DNA of 64,000 nucleotides from JAKALX01 sp964508715. GTDB taxonomy: Bacteria > Chloroflexota > Dehalococcoidia > Tepidiformales > Tepidiformaceae. This document shows positions 46,554 through 54,960 of this stretch, one piece after another (position 1 is the stretch's first letter; each line of letters begins with the position of its first letter). The notes under the pieces are model-generated. The model was not told where the DNA came from. It worked only from the letters and a program-made list of their open reading frames with translations, and did no database searches. Position numbers and translations under genes: made by a program. The stretch covers positions 1 through 64,000 of the forward strand of contig CAZDUX010000003.1 in assembly GCA_964508715.1 (NCBI GenBank). The letters are read 5' to 3'.

Positions 46554-46582
46554 TTGACGCGCATCTGGCCCTTCCGTAGATT
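46554..46582 (+). promoter_or_regulatory. Sigma70-type promoter of the thiolase-DUF35 operon
   Basis: TTGACG, a 17-base spacer and TAGATT, located 51 bases before the thiolase-like start. One of the clearest promoter matches in the window. Confidence 0.65.
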
Positions 46583-46632
46583 CGGGGCCATCAGGCGCCC
46601 GGTCTGGCGCCAACCCTGAGGTGCACTCACGC

Positions 46633-47829
46633 ATGGTCTCTCAGAAGCGCGATGCCGCCATTGTCGGCATCTACGAATATCCAAAGCGCAAAGCCCCGGG
46701 CGTCACACCACTGCAGATCAAGGCCGATTCGGCACTTCACGCGCTCGACGACGCGGGCCTTTCGTGGAAGGACGTCGATGCCCTCTACGACGCACAGGAT
46801 GGCGCCGGGATGTCCGGGCTCAGCCTGTCCGAGTACTTCGGCTTCAAGCCCAATGTCATCGATACCACGGCTGTGGGCGGGAGTTCGTATGAATTCCACG
46901 CCTCCCACGCCAGGCGTGCGATCGCCAGCGGTAAGGCGAAGGTCGCACTGCTGACCTATGGCTCGACCGCGCATAGTAATGCGATGGCAATCGGCACGGG
47001 TGGCGGAGGAATGGGGGGCGGTGCGCCTAGCCCGCTCGACAACATGCAGGCGCCGTATGGCATGACACTCATTGCGAATTACGCAATGGTCGCCCGGCGG
47101 CATATGCATGAGTACGGCACGACACCTGAGGATCTCGCCCGGATTGCGGTCGCGACGCGTGCCCACGCGGTACGCAATCCGCAGGCTGTGCAGGCGATGA
47201 CCGACCTGCTCTACCAGGGGATTGGCGAGATTACCGTTGACGATGTGGTGAACTCGCGGACGATCGCCGACCCGCTGCACCTGCTCGATTGCTGCATGGT
47301 GAGCGATGGAGGCGGCGCAGTCGTTATCGCTTCGGCCGATGTGGCTCGGGACTGCAAGAAGAAGCCGGCCTGGATCATTGGAACGGGCGAGGCAACGAAG
47401 TATTCGGAGAATGGCGGGGACCTCACGACCTCGGCCGCGGTGCAATCCGGACCGCCGGCATTCGCCGAGGCCGGGATCCGGCCCGATGAGATCGACATCG
47501 CGATGATCTACGACTCGTTCACGATCACAGTAATGGTGATGCTCGAGGATCTCGGGTTCTGCAAGAAGGGTGAGGGCGCCCAGTTCGTGCGCGAGCACAG
47601 TCTTCGCTGGGATAGCCCGCTCAAACCCTCACTCAACACCGATGGTGGCGGCCTGAGCTCAAATCACCCGGGCATGCGTGGCCTCTTCCTTCTCATCGAG
47701 GCGACTCGCCAGTTGCGTGGCGAATCCACCTCGCAGCGCAACGGTGCGAAACTCGCTGTGGCGCACGGCAACGGCGGCATGCTCGCGACGTCGCATACGG
47801 GCGGCACCATCATCCTGGCGGGAGACTAA
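46633..47829 (+). CDS. Thiolase-fold protein without the canonical Cys (Ltp2/SCP-x-like)
   Basis: About 398 residues, thiolase superfamily, of the group encoded beside DUF35 proteins. The position where thiolases carry the nucleophile Cys reads DTTAVGGSSYEFHASHARRA. The later motifs are IDIAMIYDSFTITVMVMLED and TDGGGLSSNHPGMRG, with the His retained but Gly-His-Pro changed to Asn-His-Pro. Aldolases of the Ltp2 type, which work with DUF35 partners in side-chain breakdown of sterol-CoA, also lack the Cys and use Tyr residues. A retro-aldol role is therefore as likely as thiolysis. ATG at 46633 preferred; an upstream GTG at 46621 exists. Confidence 0.85.
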   Translation: MVSQKRDAAIVGIYEYPKRKAPGVTPLQIKADSALHALDDAGLSWKDVDALYDAQDGAGMSGLSLSEYFGFKPNVIDTTAVGGSSYEFHASHARRAIASGKAKVALLTYGSTAHSNAMAIGTGGGGMGGGAPSPLDNMQAPYGMTLIANYAMVARRHMHEYGTTPEDLARIAVATRAHAVRNPQAVQAMTDLLYQGIGEITVDDVVNSRTIADPLHLLDCCMVSDGGGAVVIASADVARDCKKKPAWIIGTGEATKYSENGGDLTTSAAVQSGPPAFAEAGIRPDEIDIAMIYDSFTITVMVMLEDLGFCKKGEGAQFVREHSLRWDSPLKPSLNTDGGGLSSNHPGMRGLFLLIEATRQLRGESTSQRNGAKLAVAHGNGGMLATSHTGGTIILAGD

Positions 47830-47831
47830 CC

Positions 47832-48239
47832 ATGGCACGACCACAACCGCGCTTCCCGGAACCCGATACGCAGCCGTTCTACGATGCAACCAGGGAGCAC
47901 CGGCTGACGTTCCAGCAATGCAACAGCTGCAATACGGTCGTGTTCTTCCCCCGATCGCATTGCACCAGCTGCGGCTCGCCGGACCTCGCCCGGAAGGACT
48001 CGAAGGGCGAGGGCAGCGTGTACACGTTCAGCGTCGTCCGGCTCAACCGGCATCCAGCGTTCGCGCCATTGGGAGCGTACGCAGTCGCCTACGTCGATCT
48101 CGATGAGGGTTTCAGAATCCTCACGAACATCGTTGGAGTGAACGACCCGACGACCGATATCTCGGTCGGCCAGCGGGTCAGGGTCCAGTGGGAAGACCAG
48201 GAGTCAGGTATCTCGCTGCCGCTATTCGCTCCGGCGTAG
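47832..48239 (+). CDS. Zn-ribbon/OB-fold (DUF35) protein
   Basis: A 135-residue partner of the thiolase-fold gene, 2 bases upstream. The zinc ribbon is CNSCNTVVFFPRSHCTSCG (about 36-54), followed by an OB-fold (GSVYTFSVVRLNRHPAFA, AYVDLDEGFRILTNIVG). DUF35 proteins hold or channel acyl-CoA for thiolase, aldolase or hydratase partners. The gene order and spacing imply a stable complex. Confidence 0.92.
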   Translation: MARPQPRFPEPDTQPFYDATREHRLTFQQCNSCNTVVFFPRSHCTSCGSPDLARKDSKGEGSVYTFSVVRLNRHPAFAPLGAYAVAYVDLDEGFRILTNIVGVNDPTTDISVGQRVRVQWEDQESGISLPLFAPA

Positions 48240-48280
48240 AGGGAGTTTTCGGAGGCACCGAGACACCGCACGGTTACCTC

Positions 48281-48324
48281 AGACCGTCCAGCGGGAGTTC
48301 CCAGGAACTCCCCTTGGACTGTCT
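48281..48324. terminator. Long imperfect hairpin between convergent genes
   Basis: GGGAGTTC/GAACTCCC with a CCAG loop, extended by GTCCA/TGGAC and AGAC/GTCT across small mismatches, gives about 17 bp in total. It sits between the convergent DUF35 and NYN genes and probably ends both transcripts. Confidence 0.55.
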
Positions 48325-48348
48325 CGCCGGCTGCCTATTCTGTCTGTC

Positions 48349-49629
48349 TTAGACGCGGACTTCGCGGAGGCGCGACTGGAGGTCGATGAACTTATCGGCA
48401 GCGTGGCGGAGGTTGGAAGCGGTGCTCGCACCGACCGAGACGACTTCGACCCGGACACCCTTTGCCTGCACAACCTCAACGAGACGCTGAAAGTCGCCGT
48501 CACCAGACGCGAGGACGACGATATCGAGCCGGTCGAGCATCTCGATGACATCGAGTGCGATTTCGATATCGACGTTGGCCTTGATCGTGCCATCGGCGAA
48601 ACGCTTGAGCGGTTTGGTGACGACCTTGTAGCCCTTGTCGAGAAATGGCTCGACGAACCGCTGCGTCTCGATGCTCACTCCCGGATCGTCATGCACTGGC
48701 GAGTAGGCGATAGCACGTACGAGGACCCGGTCTTTCGTGACCATGTCGAGGATCTTCTTCCAGTCGAAGCGAGCGCGGAGGCGGTCGCTCGCGAGCTCGA
48801 TGTTGGCGGCATCGACAAAGATGCCCACGCGGGCGGGCGGCGCCGAAGGTGAGGCAGAACTGCCACCACCGCTCCCGGCGCGCCGGGCTATGTCCTCATG
48901 CAGCCGCGTGAGCTGGTCGATCTGGTGCTGTTGCTGCTCGATTGCGCGGAGGATTGCCTTCACCTGCGCGTTGTCCCCGGTCTCGGTGGTGGTACGGGGT
49001 TCACGTGGCTCACGCAGATGGCGAGGCTCGCCGTGATGCCGGGGAGCATGCTCGTGTACGTCCGCATGCCGGGTAGCGTGCTCCTGCGTTTCGGCCTTAC
49101 GGCCAGCGTGCTCTTGCACATCCGGTTGGTGGGGCGGTGTCGCGGCGACAGGCTCGGCTACGGCCTTGGTTTCAGAGCTGACCTCGTCGGTGGCTGGCGC
49201 CGGTTTCGCGGTGCGGGCGCGACGAACCGGCCGTGCCGGTGGTTCGGCCGCATCGGTCACGGGCGCCAGTTCGGCCGCCTGGAGTGTCTCGCCTTCAACG
49301 TCCTTTTCTACCTTCTTTGCGCGCGTGCGACGGGGTGCTTTCGGCTTCTCCTCGGTAGCTGGCTCGGGCCCTGGTTCGGGTTCGGGCTGGAGATTGGCGA
49401 GGGGCTCGAGTTCGTCCGTTGCGTCGGCGATGATTTCACCGTCGGTTCGGCGGCGGCCGCGGCCGCCGCGAGTTCCGCGGCGGGTGCGACGAGCGGACTG
49501 GGCGGCATCGCCATCCTGACCGTCGATCTCGGCCATTGCCTCGGCAGAGGGCTCAGGAAGGCGAATCTCGGGTTCTGGGGAGGCGGCCGGAGCCACCTCC
49601 TTCTTGCGCGGAAAAATATTCAGCACCAT
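48349..49629 (-). CDS. NYN-domain protein with long charged N-terminal region
   Basis: A 426-residue protein. The C-terminal 160 residues are an NYN (PIN-like, LabA/DUF88) ribonuclease domain: VGIFVDAANIELASDRL, IKANVDIEIALDVIEML and VVLASGDGDFQRLVEVVQAKG hold the acidic metal-binding residues. The N-terminal half is low-complexity Ala/Glu/Arg-rich, with repeated short His units (QEHATRH, HEHAPRHH, HLREPREPR), then a coiled coil (AILRAIEQQQHQIDQLTRL). It probably degrades or processes RNA. It follows mrp with a 6-base gap, so the two are co-expressed. Confidence 0.88.
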   Translation of the reverse strand: MVLNIFPRKKEVAPAASPEPEIRLPEPSAEAMAEIDGQDGDAAQSARRTRRGTRGGRGRRRTDGEIIADATDELEPLANLQPEPEPGPEPATEEKPKAPRRTRAKKVEKDVEGETLQAAELAPVTDAAEPPARPVRRARTAKPAPATDEVSSETKAVAEPVAATPPHQPDVQEHAGRKAETQEHATRHADVHEHAPRHHGEPRHLREPREPRTTTETGDNAQVKAILRAIEQQQHQIDQLTRLHEDIARRAGSGGGSSASPSAPPARVGIFVDAANIELASDRLRARFDWKKILDMVTKDRVLVRAIAYSPVHDDPGVSIETQRFVEPFLDKGYKVVTKPLKRFADGTIKANVDIEIALDVIEMLDRLDIVVLASGDGDFQRLVEVVQAKGVRVEVVSVGASTASNLRHAADKFIDLQSRLREVRV

Positions 49630-49635
49630 TCGGGG

Positions 49636-50703
49636 CTAGACACCCATCCTTTGGAGAACACTGAGCCGCGCGGCGACGTTTCCGGCGATCTGTTCGAACG
49701 CCTTCGCTGATTGGCTGTCGGGGGAGGAGATAACGACCGGGACACCGCGGTCGGCACCTTCACGGACGGCGGGCTCGATGGGGACCTCACCAAGGAAATC
49801 GATCCCGAGCTCATCGGCCGCACGCTGCGCACCGCCATGACCGAAGATGTCGTACTTCGCGCCCGTGTCGGGGGCGATGAAGTAGCTCATATTCTCGACC
49901 ATCCCGAAAACGGGGATGTCGAGCTTCTCGAACATGGCGACGGCCTTCATCGCATCTTCGAGGGAAACATCCTGCGGGGTCGAAACGATGACTGCGCCGG
50001 CGATCGGTGCTTCCTGGGCCATGCTCATGGAGGCATCGCTGGTCCCTGGCGGGAGGTCGATGAGGAGGTAATCCAGCTCGCCCCAGGGAACATCGTGGAG
50101 AAGCTGGCGGACGGCACTCCCGATCATCGGGCCACGCCAGACGACCGGTGTTCCCCTGGCAAGGAGGAAGCCGATTGAAACGACCTTGACGCCGTGCTTG
50201 TCGATCGGCCGGAGGCCATCCGAGGCGCCCGATTGGAGGCCGGCAGGGAGGCCGAACATCGTTGGCAGGTTCGGGCCGGTGATGTCCGCATCGATGAGAC
50301 CGACCCTCGCCCCTGCCTTCGCAAGGGAGACAGCCAGGTTGGTTGCCAGGGTGGACTTGCCGACGCCACCCTTGTTACTGGCGACGGCGATGATGTTTCG
50401 TACCCCTGCGATGGGCTTCTGACCTTCGCGAGGGCTCGATGCGCGCACATTGGCGCCCCAGTCGAGATTGACTGCGGTCACGCCATCCATCGCTTCGAGC
50501 ACGGCACGGACGTCCTTCTCGATGACGTCCTTGAGCGGACAGGCGGGTGTGGTGAGTTCGACCTTGAGGGAGATCTCTCCGCCTTCGATGGCGAGGTCCT
50601 TCACCATCCCAAGAGAGACGATATCTCGATGGAGTTCGGGGTCCATCACGGTGGAAAGTGCCGCGAGCACGGTGTCGCTGCTCACGTTATTTATGGTGGT
50701 CAT
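49636..50703 (-). CDS. mrp: Mrp/NBP35-type iron-sulfur carrier ATPase
   Basis: A 355-residue ATPase. An N-terminal MIP18/DUF59 domain (TVMDPELHRDIVSLGMVKD, with TPACPLKD) precedes a deviant Walker A ATPase domain (ASNKGGVGKSTLATNLA) with LPPGTSDASMSMAQ. Members load Fe-S clusters onto target proteins. The CxxC usually found after ENMSYF is replaced here by APDTGAKYDIFG, so cluster binding at that position is doubtful. ATG at 50703 gives the normal N-terminus. Operon with the NYN gene. Confidence 0.92.
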   Translation of the reverse strand: MTTINNVSSDTVLAALSTVMDPELHRDIVSLGMVKDLAIEGGEISLKVELTTPACPLKDVIEKDVRAVLEAMDGVTAVNLDWGANVRASSPREGQKPIAGVRNIIAVASNKGGVGKSTLATNLAVSLAKAGARVGLIDADITGPNLPTMFGLPAGLQSGASDGLRPIDKHGVKVVSIGFLLARGTPVVWRGPMIGSAVRQLLHDVPWGELDYLLIDLPPGTSDASMSMAQEAPIAGAVIVSTPQDVSLEDAMKAVAMFEKLDIPVFGMVENMSYFIAPDTGAKYDIFGHGGAQRAADELGIDFLGEVPIEPAVREGADRGVPVVISSPDSQSAKAFEQIAGNVAARLSVLQRMGV

Positions 50704-51028
50704 GGAGACGAATGTAACCTCTCGTTCGCGGCCGGGCCCTGACCTGGGCGGGGCGGCGGTGCAAAGATGGGCCACTCAAGTTGACGGCCGGCGTGGGGCT
50801 GCCAGGGCGCGGTAACGGCGGGGAGCGCAAGTTGGGGCTTGCGCCTCGACCCGGCGGGGCCGCACGGTGGAAACGCGCTTTACTGATCGTAGGCGGTAGA
50901 ACGCGGCGGGGCAAACGGGGTGTTCCCGATTTACGCCGCCTTTCGCACGGTGGCCGTAGTTTGGAGTGAATGAGCGCACCGGCCAGGCAGGAGTACTGGC
51001 GGCCGGAAAGTTATGGATGGGAGATAGA
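50704..51028. other. Divergent intergenic region, no gene seen
   Basis: This 325-base gap must hold promoters for mrp (left) and the zinc-ribbon gene (right). One small hairpin, GCGCAAG/CTTGCGC at 50825-50844, is visible. Open frames across it are shadows without ribosome-binding sites. No tRNA or riboswitch was recognised. Confidence 0.5.
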
Positions 51029-51256
51029 ATGACTGAAGTGAATGCTCTGGAAGCTGCCAATGTCTCGGCGATCTGCCGGCATCACTGGGTGATTGACACC
51101 CCTAATGGCTCGGTGAGCAGCGGTCGCTGCAAACGGTGTGGAGTCGCCCGTGAGTTCCGCAACTCGTCTGAGGACTTGATGTGGGACAGCGATAGCTTCA
51201 GCCTCAACGGCTCGCGCTATCGTGGGCGGCGAAGCACAGCATCGAGCGACTCCTGA
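51029..51256 (+). CDS. Small zinc-ribbon-like protein (75 residues)
   Basis: Preceded by GGGAG with good spacing. It contains one Cys (AICRHHWVIDTPNGSVSSGR) and then CKRCGVAREF, a pattern of possible zinc ligands: one Cys, one or two His, then CxxC. The rest is Ser-rich and charged. The family is not named, but the layout is typical of small transcription-related zinc ribbons. A very strong terminator follows. Confidence 0.7.
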   Translation: MTEVNALEAANVSAICRHHWVIDTPNGSVSSGRCKRCGVAREFRNSSEDLMWDSDSFSLNGSRYRGRRSTASSDS

Positions 51257-51279
51257 GAAGGGGAGCTCAGACAGGAACG

Positions 51280-51305
51280 ACGGCCGGCCCCCGGGGGCCG
51301 GCCGT
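51280..51305 (+). terminator. Perfect 26-base palindrome terminator
   Basis: A GC-rich perfect inverted repeat (arm ACGGCCGGCCCCC) followed by TCTGTTT, 23 bases past the zinc-ribbon stop. It also precedes the pyrD start by 39 bases. Confidence 0.8.
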
Positions 51306-51344
51306 TCTGTTTCGGCCGCAGCGGTGGCGCTACACTCGTCTTCG

Positions 51345-52283
51345 ATGAACCCGAGCCTCGCGGTTGACCTTGCACCTGGACGAAAGACGAGCCTGCCATT
51401 ACGGAATCCGGTGATGCCCGCCTCTGGCACATTTAGCTGGGGGCTCGAGTTCGCCAGGCACTACGACGTGAATCGTCTCGGAGCCGTGGTCTCGAAGGGC
51501 GTGACGATGCCGCCGCGCGCCGGGAATCCGCAGCCGCGGGTGGCCGAGACACCGGCGGGCATGTTGAACTCCATCGGTCTCCAGAACATCGGCATTCGTG
51601 AGTGCATCGACGAGATGGCACCGGTGTGGGCGCGCTGGGACGTACCGGTTGTTGTCAACATCGCCGGCGATACCGTCGAGGAGTTCGGCGAGATGGCGGC
51701 GATGCTCGATGGCGTGCCTGGAATCGCGGCACTCGAACTCAACATCTCGTGCCCAAACGTCGACCAGGGCGGAATCGAGATCGGCCAGAGCGTGGAAGCA
51801 TCGGCACGTGCCACGCGTTCGGCGGTGCGCCACACCGACCTGCCGGTCATCGTGAAGCTCACACCCAACGTGACTGACCCGGTGGCCCTTGCACTTGCCT
51901 GCGAATCTGAGGGTGCTGCGGCGATCTGCGCTATCAACACGGTGCTCGGGCTGGCTATCGATACCCGGCAGCGACGACCGGTGCTCCCACGAGCCCGGGG
52001 CGGATTGAGCGGCCCGGCGATCAAGCCAGTTGCCCTCCGTATCGTCTACGACGTTGCACGCGCTGTGCGGATTCCCGTGGTGGGTTGCGGCGGTATCCGT
52101 ACCGGCGAGGATGCCATTGAGTTCCTGATGGCGGGCGCCAGCGCGGTGCAGGTTGGGACGGCGAGCTTCGCGAATCCACGCGCACTGCTCGATGTTCTCG
52201 AAGGTATCGAAGGCTGGCTGGTGGCGAACGGCGTGTCGGACGTCCGCGAGATCATTGGCTGCGCGCTGCCGCCGCGAGACTGA
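51345..52283 (+). CDS. pyrD: Dihydroorotate dehydrogenase, class 1
   Basis: A 312-residue FMN enzyme of pyrimidine synthesis. Features: NPVMPASGTFSWG at the start, VVSKGVTMPPRAGNPQPR, LELNISCPNVDQGG with the class 1 catalytic Cys, VIVKLTPNVTDP and GCGGIRTGEDAIEFLMAGASAVQVG. The Cys and size fit class 1B, which normally pairs with a PyrK electron-transfer subunit. No pyrK or other pyr gene is nearby. ATG at 51345 chosen for fit to the family N-terminus. Confidence 0.93.
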   Translation: MNPSLAVDLAPGRKTSLPLRNPVMPASGTFSWGLEFARHYDVNRLGAVVSKGVTMPPRAGNPQPRVAETPAGMLNSIGLQNIGIRECIDEMAPVWARWDVPVVVNIAGDTVEEFGEMAAMLDGVPGIAALELNISCPNVDQGGIEIGQSVEASARATRSAVRHTDLPVIVKLTPNVTDPVALALACESEGAAAICAINTVLGLAIDTRQRRPVLPRARGGLSGPAIKPVALRIVYDVARAVRIPVVGCGGIRTGEDAIEFLMAGASAVQVGTASFANPRALLDVLEGIEGWLVANGVSDVREIIGCALPPRD

Positions 52284-52338
52284 TGAGGGCAGCCATGCCT
52301 ACAATCTACCTTCCGTTCCCTGTACGCTGGGGAACCAG

Positions 52339-52416
52339 CGGGGTGTAGCTCAGCCTGGTTAGAGCGCTTGCTTTGGGAGCAAGAGGCCCCCAGTTCGAAT
52401 CTGGGCACCCCGACCA
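52339..52416 (+). tRNA. tRNA-Pro (TGG)
   Basis: A 78-base cloverleaf. Acceptor CGGGGTG/CACCCCG, D stem GCTC/GAGC, anticodon stem CTTGC/GCAAG with loop TTTGGGA (anticodon TGG), T stem CCCAG/CTGGG, discriminator A and encoded CCA. Confidence 0.97.
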
Positions 52417-52572
52417 CGGATCCTCCCCACGCCCGTCTCGTCCTGGGCTGCCGCGGCTGTAACGTGCCTGATAGTTCACGTGCACGAATCGTCTCTTGAA
52501 ATGCATGGCATCCTGCTCTATCCCTTCGATGATGGCTCGCGGTGGAGCGCGATCCGCGAAGGAAGGTTCACC

Positions 52573-53364
52573 ATGCGATTACTTCGGCCTACGGCTTTCA
52601 GCCTGCTTTTCGCGCTGGCGGTTCTCGCGATTGGCGCCTGCGGCGGTGATGACAACACCGGTTCGACGCCCACGCCAGCCAGTTCGACAGCGTCCGCATC
52701 TCAGGCGGCCGGCACCGCTCCAGCAGCCTCCGCTACCACGGGCACGGCATCGGTGGGGAGCAGCAGTCCCGCCGACGCCGCGAAGGCGTTCCGGGAGGCC
52801 ACCTCGAATCTCAAGAACAACCCGTACAAAGCCGTCTACTCGATCTCTCAGACGGATTCAGCCGGAACCACGAAGTCCGGGACACTGACACTCATCCAGA
52901 AGGGCCAGAAGAGCTACTTCGGCGGCACCGGCCCGATGTTCGATGCATCGGCCGGGTCGTTCGCGATGATCGACGATGGCACAAACACGTACATCTGCAC
53001 GTCGGATCGGAACGTCTGCCTGAAAACGAAATCGAACGGAGGTGCTGGCGGCGCCGCGGCCATCGTAGCTGCATTCGCCCCCGACAAGCTCCTCCAGAAG
53101 CTCGACACGCAAGGCGCGACCGTCAGGGAGATTGCCGGCCAGACCATCGCCGGGCGTAGCGCAAAGTGCTATTCGGTAACCGACCAGAAGGGTACAGGTA
53201 CGGCGTGCGTCGATGTGAAATCGGGACTCCTCCTATCGGTTGAAGGCAACGACCTGTCGACGGCCGGGGCCAAACTCACGATGAAGGCGACGGCCGTCGA
53301 TACTTCGCCTGCCGATAGCGCCTTTGATCCGCCCTACCCGGTGCAGGCGCTCCCCGGGCAGTAG
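52573..53364 (+). CDS. Lipoprotein of unknown function
   Basis: A 263-residue exported lipoprotein. The signal peptide ends in LAVLAIGACGG, with a lipobox Cys. A Thr/Ala/Ser-rich spacer (TPTPASSTASASQ) leads to a beta-rich domain of about 190 residues. It has two Cys near YICTSDRNVCLK, likely disulfide-bonded, and GRSAKCYSV...GTACVDV, which resembles LolA/LppX-type lipid-handling folds only loosely. GAAGG precedes the ATG. It is a single gene closed by its own terminator. Confidence 0.82.
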   Translation: MRLLRPTAFSLLFALAVLAIGACGGDDNTGSTPTPASSTASASQAAGTAPAASATTGTASVGSSSPADAAKAFREATSNLKNNPYKAVYSISQTDSAGTTKSGTLTLIQKGQKSYFGGTGPMFDASAGSFAMIDDGTNTYICTSDRNVCLKTKSNGGAGGAAAIVAAFAPDKLLQKLDTQGATVREIAGQTIAGRSAKCYSVTDQKGTGTACVDVKSGLLLSVEGNDLSTAGAKLTMKATAVDTSPADSAFDPPYPVQALPGQ

Positions 53365-53386
53365 CCTGTAACTACCGGCCCTGTTT

Positions 53387-53417
53387 GATCGGAGCGGGCC
53401 GTGTCCGATCTGTTTTT
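53387..53417 (+). terminator. Terminator after the lipoprotein gene
   Basis: GATCGGA with TCCGATC around a 10-base loop, followed by TGTTTTT, starting 23 bases past the stop. Confidence 0.75.
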
Positions 53418-53482
53418 GCGTGCCGGTAAACGCTGCCCTACCATGCCGGATAGATTTCCATGCATCTGTGCCTGGCGCCCCA

Positions 53483-53926
53483 ATGAGTGACGAATTCGGT
53501 GTCGACCTGGACGAAGTGTTCAAGGTCATCGACGCGGCCGATGTGCTCGTGATCCGGTTTCACCTGATCGATAAGCGGCTGCTCGTGGATTTTCGAACGA
53601 AGCCGGGGGTTCGCCCGTTCATCCAGCTCGTACCCAAGGCCGAATCAGTCGAGGACCGGTTTCGCTCGATCCGAAAACTCCGGCCCGAATTCCCTCTTCC
53701 CGAAAAGGTGATGTCGTTCCACTGGCCGCGTTCGGCGCCGGTCATGCTCGCGAGCGGTGTCTGGCAGCGCCTCGTCGACCGGATAAGCGCGGCCGGTGAC
53801 GACGAGACGACCGACGAGTGCGGGATGGTGATGGAGCAGATCCTCACCGAGGAGTATCGCGAGGTGGTTGGCGCAATCCGGGGTGCGCAGCATTACCAGA
53901 CCCTCTGGGAACGGCAGCGGGCATGA
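53483..53926 (+). CDS. Conserved-looking hypothetical protein upstream of threonine aldolase
   Basis: A 147-residue soluble protein of unknown family. Contains a beta-rich first half (VLVIRFHLIDKRLLVDFRT, then GVRPFIQLVPKAESVEDRF), MSFHWPRSAPVML and a helical C-terminus (TEEYREVVGAIRGAQ). ATG at 53483 used; no clear ribosome-binding site is present, so an upstream GTG at 53420 is possible. Its stop overlaps the threonine aldolase start (ATGA). Confidence 0.7.
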   Translation: MSDEFGVDLDEVFKVIDAADVLVIRFHLIDKRLLVDFRTKPGVRPFIQLVPKAESVEDRFRSIRKLRPEFPLPEKVMSFHWPRSAPVMLASGVWQRLVDRISAAGDDETTDECGMVMEQILTEEYREVVGAIRGAQHYQTLWERQRA

Positions 53927-54960
53927 GCCGCACGCTCGATTTCCGCAGCGACACAGTGACGAGACCCTCTGCAGCGATGCGCCAGGCAATGGCGTCGGCC
54001 GAGGTGGGCGACGACGTCTTCGGTGATGACCCGACGATCAACCGCCTGGAGGCGATGGCTGCGGAACGAGTGGGCAAAGAAGCGGCCGTGTTTGTTCCGA
54101 GCGGGACGATGGCCAACCTCCTCGGCGTCATGACCAGCACCCGCCCGGGCGACGAGGCCCTGCTGGGCGATGAGTGCCATATCTTCCAGTACGAAGTTGG
54201 CGGTCCGGCACGGCTCGCAATGGTGCAGACGCGCACGTTGCATAATCAGCCAGATGGCTCATTCATCGTCGATGATGTGCGCCAGGCGATTCGCCAGCCC
54301 AACATCCACCACCCGCCAACCTCGCTCCTGTGCCTCGAGAACACGCACAACCGCTGCGGTGGAGCGGTACTTCAGCCGGAGACTATCGATGAGCTTGCCG
54401 GGATCGCACGCGACAACCGTCTCCGGGTACACCTCGATGGTGCGAGACTGTTCAATGCCGCGGTGGCGCTCGGCATAGGTGCCGACCGCCTGGCGCGTGA
54501 GTGCGATAGCGTTTCATTCTGCTTCTCGAAGGGGCTTGGTTGCCCGGTGGGCTCAGTGCTCTGCGGGAGCCGGGAGTTCATCGTCCAGGCACGGAAGAAC
54601 CGGAAGATGCTCGGTGGGGGGATGCGGCAGGCCGGCATCCTCGGCGCGGCGGCGATTTACGCGCTCGAGAACAACGTGAGCCGGCTCGCAGAAGACCATG
54701 CCAACGCACGTGCACTGGCGGATGGCCTCCGGACCATCGAAGGGCTTGCTCCCAACCAACCGGCGACGAACATCGTCGTTGTGGATGTGGCCGGGCAATC
54801 GCTGAGCCGCTGGCTGGCTGCGCTGGATGAGGCGGGCGTTCAGGCTGCTCCGTTCGGAGCCTCGCGCTTCCGCATGGTGACGCATCTCGACGTAACCGCG
54901 GCCGATGTAGAAGAAGCTATCAACCGGATCGAGCGGGCTGCCGGGGCGTTGCTGGCTTGA
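53923..54960 (+). CDS. ltaE: Low-specificity L-threonine aldolase
   Basis: A 345-residue PLP enzyme cleaving threonine and allo-threonine to glycine and acetaldehyde. It begins LDFRSDTVTRPSAAMRQAM. PLP-related stretches are FVPSGTMANLLGVM, LENTHNRCGG, RVHLDGARLFNAAVALG and the Schiff-base Lys in CFSKGLGCPVGSVLCG. It is coupled at both ends by overlaps, including a TTG start for the following lipoprotein. It supplies glycine and one-carbon units. Confidence 0.94.
   Translation: MSRTLDFRSDTVTRPSAAMRQAMASAEVGDDVFGDDPTINRLEAMAAERVGKEAAVFVPSGTMANLLGVMTSTRPGDEALLGDECHIFQYEVGGPARLAMVQTRTLHNQPDGSFIVDDVRQAIRQPNIHHPPTSLLCLENTHNRCGGAVLQPETIDELAGIARDNRLRVHLDGARLFNAAVALGIGADRLARECDSVSFCFSKGLGCPVGSVLCGSREFIVQARKNRKMLGGGMRQAGILGAAAIYALENNVSRLAEDHANARALADGLRTIEGLAPNQPATNIVVVDVAGQSLSRWLAALDEAGVQAAPFGASRFRMVTHLDVTAADVEEAINRIERAAGALLA

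Noticed and set aside
46627..47598. Open frame of 323 codons on the minus strand
   Set aside because: Antisense shadow of the thiolase-fold gene.
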